The position numbers and the translations under genes were made by a program. Below, piece after piece: positions 60,398-64,000 of a DNA stretch of 64,000 nucleotides. The stretch covers positions 1 through 64,000 of the forward strand of contig CAZWVB010000002.1 in the NCBI GenBank assembly GCA_964637185.1, in the 5' to 3' direction. The stretch is from CAZSVP01 sp964637185 (GTDB lineage: Bacteria > Patescibacteriota > Saccharimonadia > CAILAD01 > BJGX01). How positions within the stretch are numbered: the first letter of the stretch is position 1; every line of letters starts with the position of its first letter. Under the pieces are notes generated by a model, which was given only the letters and a program-made list of their open reading frames with translations, was not told where the DNA came from and ran no database searches.

Positions 60398-61167
60398 ATT
60401 GCTACCTTGTAGAGTCAATAGATAACCAAAAAGCTCACATCCAAAACTTCTTATCATTGATACGCAAAAGTAAGATCGACGGACAAAATTATGAGGTGCA
60501 AAGAAGTACTCAACAGCAGTATCGTTTTCCTGCTTTACCTGATAACTGCAATACAGTAATTTTTGTTGGTACAGACAAGTTTTTGGAAGCTGGACTATGG
60601 CATTATCGTGACTTTAAGTCGGCCGCATTTGGATATCTAGCTTATGATTTCCAGTCGTCCGTGGCCAAGGATATGCAGCTCAACAGCCCAGAAGTTGCTG
60701 TCAAAGCTATCAAAAACCGCAAAGTCATCACCTATCAGCCACTACAAACCAATCATGGATTTGTATTATTCAAATTGGAGCTTGATTTTGGCACGACGCC
60801 GCAAAAAGTACAGCTTCATCTCGATCAAAAATTGCAGCTACAGACTGAGATCAATAGATTGGTGGTAGTCTATCATCCCGATCACCCTTTTGCGCACACC
60901 GACCAATTTGAGATTGAAGGCTACGCGATCGACCATAACGAATCCAATCAAGACAACCCCCTCAAACTACCCTTCCCTCTAGTCAAAGCTAAGCAGCAAC
61001 AGTTACTCGCCAGATTGGCGGCATCTTACACGACCATACAGGCTGCCCAAAAAGACATAGTTGCCACTAGTCAAGCTCATTACAAACTGCCGCTGCGTAT
61101 TACTATAAGTAAACAAAAACTGCGGTTGATAGCGCCTCGTGAGGAGCTCAAACGTCTTCATGGTTGA
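60394..61167 (+). CDS. Hypothetical protein
   Basis: 257 residues; I do not recognise it. No signal or membrane segment. A central TVIFVGTDKFLEAG recalls a nucleotide-binding turn of diacylglycerol or NAD kinase type, but the GGDGT motif is missing. The C-terminal half is rich in Gln and Lys (QQQLLARLAAS, KLRLIAPREEL). Coupled to bactofilin by a four-base overlap and followed by infC. A role with bactofilin is possible from coupling only. Confidence 0.7.
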   Translation: MNCYLVESIDNQKAHIQNFLSLIRKSKIDGQNYEVQRSTQQQYRFPALPDNCNTVIFVGTDKFLEAGLWHYRDFKSAAFGYLAYDFQSSVAKDMQLNSPEVAVKAIKNRKVITYQPLQTNHGFVLFKLELDFGTTPQKVQLHLDQKLQLQTEINRLVVVYHPDHPFAHTDQFEIEGYAIDHNESNQDNPLKLPFPLVKAKQQQLLARLAASYTTIQAAQKDIVATSQAHYKLPLRITISKQKLRLIAPREELKRLHG

Positions 61168-61229
61168 ATTCTCTTGATTCAATCTGCAGATCATGCTACA
61201 ATATCCATCAGCAATTCGGAGAAACTTCA

Positions 61230-61748
61230 ATAAAAAAACGTTTTCGACTAAATCATGAAATAAAAGCTCCTACGGTTCGTCTACTGGGAGTCGATGGTAG
61301 TCAGATCGGCATCGTCGATATACAGACTGCCCGCCGCCGGACCGAAGAGGAAGGTTATGATCTAGCCGAAGTATCTCCCGATGCCAAGCCGCCAGTGGTC
61401 AAGATGATCGACTGGGGCAAGTACCAGTACGAACAGGCCAAACAAGAATCGCGTGCTCGACGCAATCAGAAGAGCATCGAAGTCAAGCAAGTTCGTATGG
61501 GTTTGAAAATTGGTGAGCACGATATGGACGTCAAACGACGCCAAGTTAGCAAATTCCTAGAAGCTGGCAACAAGGTCAAGATCACCGCCCGCTTCAAAGG
61601 TCGTGAGATGGCCCGCAAAGAATTGGGACCACCCGTGATAATGCGATTTCTTGAGCCACTCAATGAGCTTGCCCAGATCGAGCAAGAGCCTACCATGGCC
61701 GGCCGTGATATGTCGATAGTAGTAGCACCCAAAAACAAACCAAGGTAG
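61230..61748 (+). CDS. infC: Translation initiation factor IF-3, probable AUA start
   Basis: About 172 residues. RLNHEIKAP, VRLLGVDGSQIG, EGYDLAEVSPDAKPPVVKMIDWGKYQYEQ, KQVRMGLKIGEHDMDVK and MAGRDMSIVVAPKNKP are classic IF-3. The frame has no ATG or GTG near the expected N terminus. A GGAG at 61218-61221 is eight bases before ATA AAA AAA CGT, so initiation at AUA (61230) is proposed, in line with the known use of AUU, AUC or AUA by infC for self-repression. A TTG at 61164 in frame would add 22 residues unlike IF-3. Followed by rpmI and rplT, the usual operon. Confidence 0.92.
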   Translation: MKKRFRLNHEIKAPTVRLLGVDGSQIGIVDIQTARRRTEEEGYDLAEVSPDAKPPVVKMIDWGKYQYEQAKQESRARRNQKSIEVKQVRMGLKIGEHDMDVKRRQVSKFLEAGNKVKITARFKGREMARKELGPPVIMRFLEPLNELAQIEQEPTMAGRDMSIVVAPKNKPR

Positions 61749-61775
61749 TAAGCACCGAAGCAAAGGAAGAAGACA

Positions 61776-61973
61776 ATGCCCAAGCGTAAGACCAACAAAA
61801 CTATGTCCAAACGAATCAAGCTGAGTAAGACCGGCAAGGTTTTGCGTCTGCAAGCGTCACGTGCCCACAAACTCAGTGGTAAGTCTGCCGCCCGTAGGCG
61901 CACTTACGCGCTTGATCACGGTATGGCGCATGGTGATAGTCAAAATGCCAAGAAAATGGTAGGAGCACGATAA
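61776..61973 (+). CDS. rpmI: Ribosomal protein L35
   Basis: 65 residues: MPKRKTNKTMSKRIK, GKVLRLQASRAHKLSGKSA, and a basic C terminus. Part of infC-rpmI-rplT, 27 bases after infC. GGAAG precedes the ATG. Confidence 0.97.
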   Translation: MPKRKTNKTMSKRIKLSKTGKVLRLQASRAHKLSGKSAARRRTYALDHGMAHGDSQNAKKMVGAR

Positions 61974-61974
61974 T

Positions 61975-62316
61975 ATGCGCGTCAAAAGAGGCGTTACTGC
62001 CCGCAATCGCCACAAAAAAATATTGAAGATGGCCAAAGGCTACAGCAAGGCCCGCCGCTCTAGCTACCGCAAGGCCAACGAAGCTGTCATCAAGGCCCTA
62101 TCCTACCAGTACCGCGATCGCCGCAACCGCAAGCGCGACTTCCGCAGTCTTTGGATCACTCGTATCTCTGCCGCTGCCAAAGCCAATGGTACCAGCTACT
62201 CTGTACTCATGGATAAGCTCAATAAGGCCAAAGTGGGCCTAAACCGCAAGATGCTTAGCGAAGTAGCCGCCCGCTACCCCGAAGCTTTCTCCGAAATCGT
62301 CAAGTCCGCCAAATAA
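61975..62316 (+). CDS. rplT: Ribosomal protein L20
   Basis: 113 residues: MRVKRGVTARNRHKKILKMAKGY, FRSLWITRISAAAKANG, NRKMLSEVAARYPEAF. Starts two bases after the rpmI stop. L20 often represses this operon by binding its leader; no such structure was identified here. Confidence 0.97.
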   Translation: MRVKRGVTARNRHKKILKMAKGYSKARRSSYRKANEAVIKALSYQYRDRRNRKRDFRSLWITRISAAAKANGTSYSVLMDKLNKAKVGLNRKMLSEVAARYPEAFSEIVKSAK

Positions 62317-62320
62317 TGCC

Positions 62321-62344
62321 AGAGCTCCCAAGGGAGCTCTTTTT
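62321..62344 (+). terminator. Terminator of infC-rpmI-rplT
   Basis: AGAGCTCCC, loop AA, GGGAGCTCT followed by TTTT. It adjoins the 3' end of the convergent gene. Confidence 0.88.
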
Positions 62345-62346
62345 GG

Positions 62347-62754
62347 TCACTTGGGAGCCGTGCGCTCGGCCTCATGGATAAGTTTCATCCGCTCCAGAAG
62401 ACGCTGCGCCAAGAATGGAGGCTGATCCTTACTATGTGTATCAATAAACTCCTGAGTGATAGCCTTGGCAAGTGATTTTTCCAGCCTTTCCACGTCTTTT
62501 TTGGGCAGTGTGGATACCACACCACAATTATCGCAGCTACGTGTTTGGGCTATCACTGTCTTGATCTGAGATACGTATCTATAGGGCTTCTCACCCTCTT
62601 TCAGTTTATAGACGGTCGGGGTACCCAATTGATGGGAAACCCCACACATCAAACACTGCAATGTAAAGTGTGCTTCCAAGGCCGGTGCCACTTGTGTGAA
62701 ATGTCGGCTTTTTTGATCAAATACCACGTTGAGGTTGACTGCCGTTAGGATCAA
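62347..62754 (-). CDS. Zinc-ribbon hypothetical protein
   Basis: 135 residues from a TTG with GGAG six bases upstream. Two CxxC pairs, Cys34/Cys37 (CLMC) and Cys74/Cys77 (CDNC), separated by about 37 residues, form a probable zinc ribbon; the C-terminal third is helical. No membrane segment. I do not recognise a family. The lone gene faces rplT, sharing its terminator region. Confidence 0.7.
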   Translation of the reverse strand: MILTAVNLNVVFDQKSRHFTQVAPALEAHFTLQCLMCGVSHQLGTPTVYKLKEGEKPYRYVSQIKTVIAQTRSCDNCGVVSTLPKKDVERLEKSLAKAITQEFIDTHSKDQPPFLAQRLLERMKLIHEAERTAPK

Positions 62755-62782
62755 CTTTACTCCTTATTGTAGGTACAATGTG

Positions 62783-62812
62783 CAAAAAAAAAGCCGCCCG
62801 ATCGGGCGGCTT
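62783..62812 (-). terminator. Terminator of the ABC permease gene
   Basis: A perfect palindrome AAGCCGCCCGATCGGGCGGCTT (read as two 11-base arms, 62791-62812) with a T run on the minus strand. Confidence 0.9.
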
Positions 62813-62883
62813 AGAGCCTGGTTTGAGGCAAAGGATTATTACACATCGAAAGTAAGTATAAGAAGTATTGAAATTTTTGTCAA

Positions 62884-64000
62884 CTACAGAGCCTTGAGAG
62901 CCTGAATTGGTCGTTTGCGAGCAGCCTTGATAGCTGGTGCCACACCAAATACTATTCCAACAAACAATGACACGCCGATTGCTAGCAAGAATGACTTTGT
63001 TGAGTAGACAGGTGTGATATTGGCAAACTTTTTAATCAATAAGCCGGCCAGATACGCTAAGCCTAGCCCTAGCAGGCCACCGATCAGCGACAAGACGATT
63101 GCCTCGGTCATGAATTGACCCAAGATGTTCCAGAAGGTCGCCCCGACAGCCTTACGTATGCCTATCTCGCGGGTTCGCTCACTGACGGTTACGAGCATGA
63201 TATTCATAATACCTATTCCACCTACCAGCAAGCTGATGGCAGCAATAGCAATCACAAATGAGCTCAAGATATCTAAAATACTGTTAAATGTACTTAGCAG
63301 CTCCTCTTGAGTAAGCACACTAAAGTCATCACTACCATTGTGATTGGCCTTGATACTCTGCTCCAATGATTGTTTTACACTGTCGACATTCTTAGGGTCA
63401 TTCACCTGCACTAGTATTCGAAATACTTGATTGGAGCCAGATAATTCCTGGGCCACAGTAGAAGGCATATAGACTATGTCTTCACCAACACCTAACCCAG
63501 TATCAGATCCTTCGGCTCGTTTCTGAACACCAATGACTTTGAATTGTTTCCCCCTTATACCTACAGTTTTACCTATTGGGTCTTCGCTACCAAACAAATT
63601 CTGCTTTGTATCATCACCTATCACAACTACATAGGCTTTGTTGACGTCATCTTGGCTGGTAAAAAAGCTGCCCGAACCTAACTTGATGTCGCGTATCGAG
63701 AAATAATCTGGCGTAGTACCAAATATGTAAGCTGTATTGCTGGACAGATCATTGCGTGTCACATTGGATGATATCAGAGTAACTGATGTGGTCTTGTCCA
63801 CATCGGCAGTCTTGGAGGCCATCTTCACATCCGTCTCCGTTAGTGTTGGAGCGCCCAAACTACTACCGAAGCTTGGACCAGCTGCACTGCTACGTTGTTG
63901 CTGGCCATTGCGAGCCGTGCTGGTAGATTGCCCAATTTTACCAGAAGTGATTGTCAGCACGTTAGTACCAAGACTACTGATTTGGCCACCTACTTGAGCT
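62884..64000 (-). CDS. MacB/FtsX-type ABC transporter permease, N terminus cut off
   Basis: At least 372 residues are visible; the frame runs off the right edge (upstream codons read QVGGQISSLGTN before VLTITSGK). A periplasmic MacB core (FGTTPDYFSIRDIKLGSGSFF, VVIGDDTKQNLFG, DPIGKTVGIRGKQFKVIGV) is followed by three helices of the FtsX permease domain with TVSERTREIGIRKAVGATFWNILGQFMTEAIVLS and PAIKAARKRPIQALKAL. The first helix lies outside the window. Such permeases export peptides, lipoproteins or drugs with an ATPase partner. Gly/Ser-rich insertions near residues 20-40 are unremarkable. Confidence 0.92.
   Translation of the reverse strand, partial: AQVGGQISSLGTNVLTITSGKIGQSTSTARNGQQQRSSAAGPSFGSSLGAPTLTETDVKMASKTADVDKTTSVTLISSNVTRNDLSSNTAYIFGTTPDYFSIRDIKLGSGSFFTSQDDVNKAYVVVIGDDTKQNLFGSEDPIGKTVGIRGKQFKVIGVQKRAEGSDTGLGVGEDIVYMPSTVAQELSGSNQVFRILVQVNDPKNVDSVKQSLEQSIKANHNGSDDFSVLTQEELLSTFNSILDILSSFVIAIAAISLLVGGIGIMNIMLVTVSERTREIGIRKAVGATFWNILGQFMTEAIVLSLIGGLLGLGLAYLAGLLIKKFANITPVYSTKSFLLAIGVSLFVGIVFGVAPAIKAARKRPIQALKAL

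Overview
The window looks like part of a Candidatus Saccharibacteria (TM7) / Patescibacteria chromosome. The evidence is circumstantial but consistent: moderate GC, UGA read as stop throughout (so not the Gracilibacteria code), small hypothetical genes typical of the group (DUF4446, the EKEWV-type acidic protein beside a T4SS-like ATPase), many surface proteins with LPxTG-like tails, almost no biosynthetic genes, and a 16S rRNA gene with an enlarged V1 helix. No search could be run, so the phylum call is an inference.

Layout. 0-1 kb: 5' third of a 16S rRNA gene on the minus strand, its leader and a consensus promoter, with a small GC-rich basic gene in front. 1.1-6.9 kb: a PAP2-like membrane protein, a methyltransferase, and four secreted proteins, three of which share an Asn/Gly-rich module present in one, two or about four copies. 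7-11.7 kb: gyrA and gyrB. 11.8-30.6 kb: one long minus-strand gene array, read from 30.6 kb downwards: an acidic CPR protein, a T4SS-like ATPase, an LPxTG surface protein, a coiled-coil membrane protein, a secreted protein ending in a subunit-c-like hairpin, F1-ATPase-like alpha, gamma, beta and epsilon, two giant membrane-anchored fibres with S74 chaperone domains, and a decayed S74 fragment. 30.7-40.4 kb: L,D-transpeptidase, pheT (with an NlpC/P60-like peptidase domain embedded in it), pheS, a membrane protein, a roughly 500-nt structured non-coding RNA, trpS, rmuC, pheA. 40.5-51.8 kb: SprT-like protease, helicase-nuclease, argS, smpB, class I aldolase, glycosyltransferase, an isolated GC-rich purE-purC pair and a zinc-binding gene, a histidine phosphatase, gmk. 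51.9-57.6 kb: tmRNA, four glycosyltransferases, a GalT-like enzyme. 57.7-64 kb: comM, DUF4446, bactofilin, infC-rpmI-rplT, and an ABC permease cut by the right edge.

How the genes may work together. The strongest candidate for an undescribed system is the 18.8-kb array. It has a catalytically plausible F1 motor in the usual alpha-gamma-beta-epsilon order but no delta, a, b or ordinary c gene. In the place of c stands an exported protein whose last 70 residues copy the subunit-c hairpin and its Arg-Asn-Pro loop but lack the ion-binding carboxylate. Linked to a secretion-type ATPase and surface fibres, this suggests an ATP-driven rotary or surface machine rather than an ATP synthase; that is a hypothesis. 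Other strong items are the PheT-NlpC/P60 insertion, the large RNA behind a near-perfect promoter, and a widespread -10-to-ATG spacing of 6-8 nt that points to leaderless mRNAs. Trans-translation (smpB and ssrA) and membrane glycolipid synthesis are also represented.
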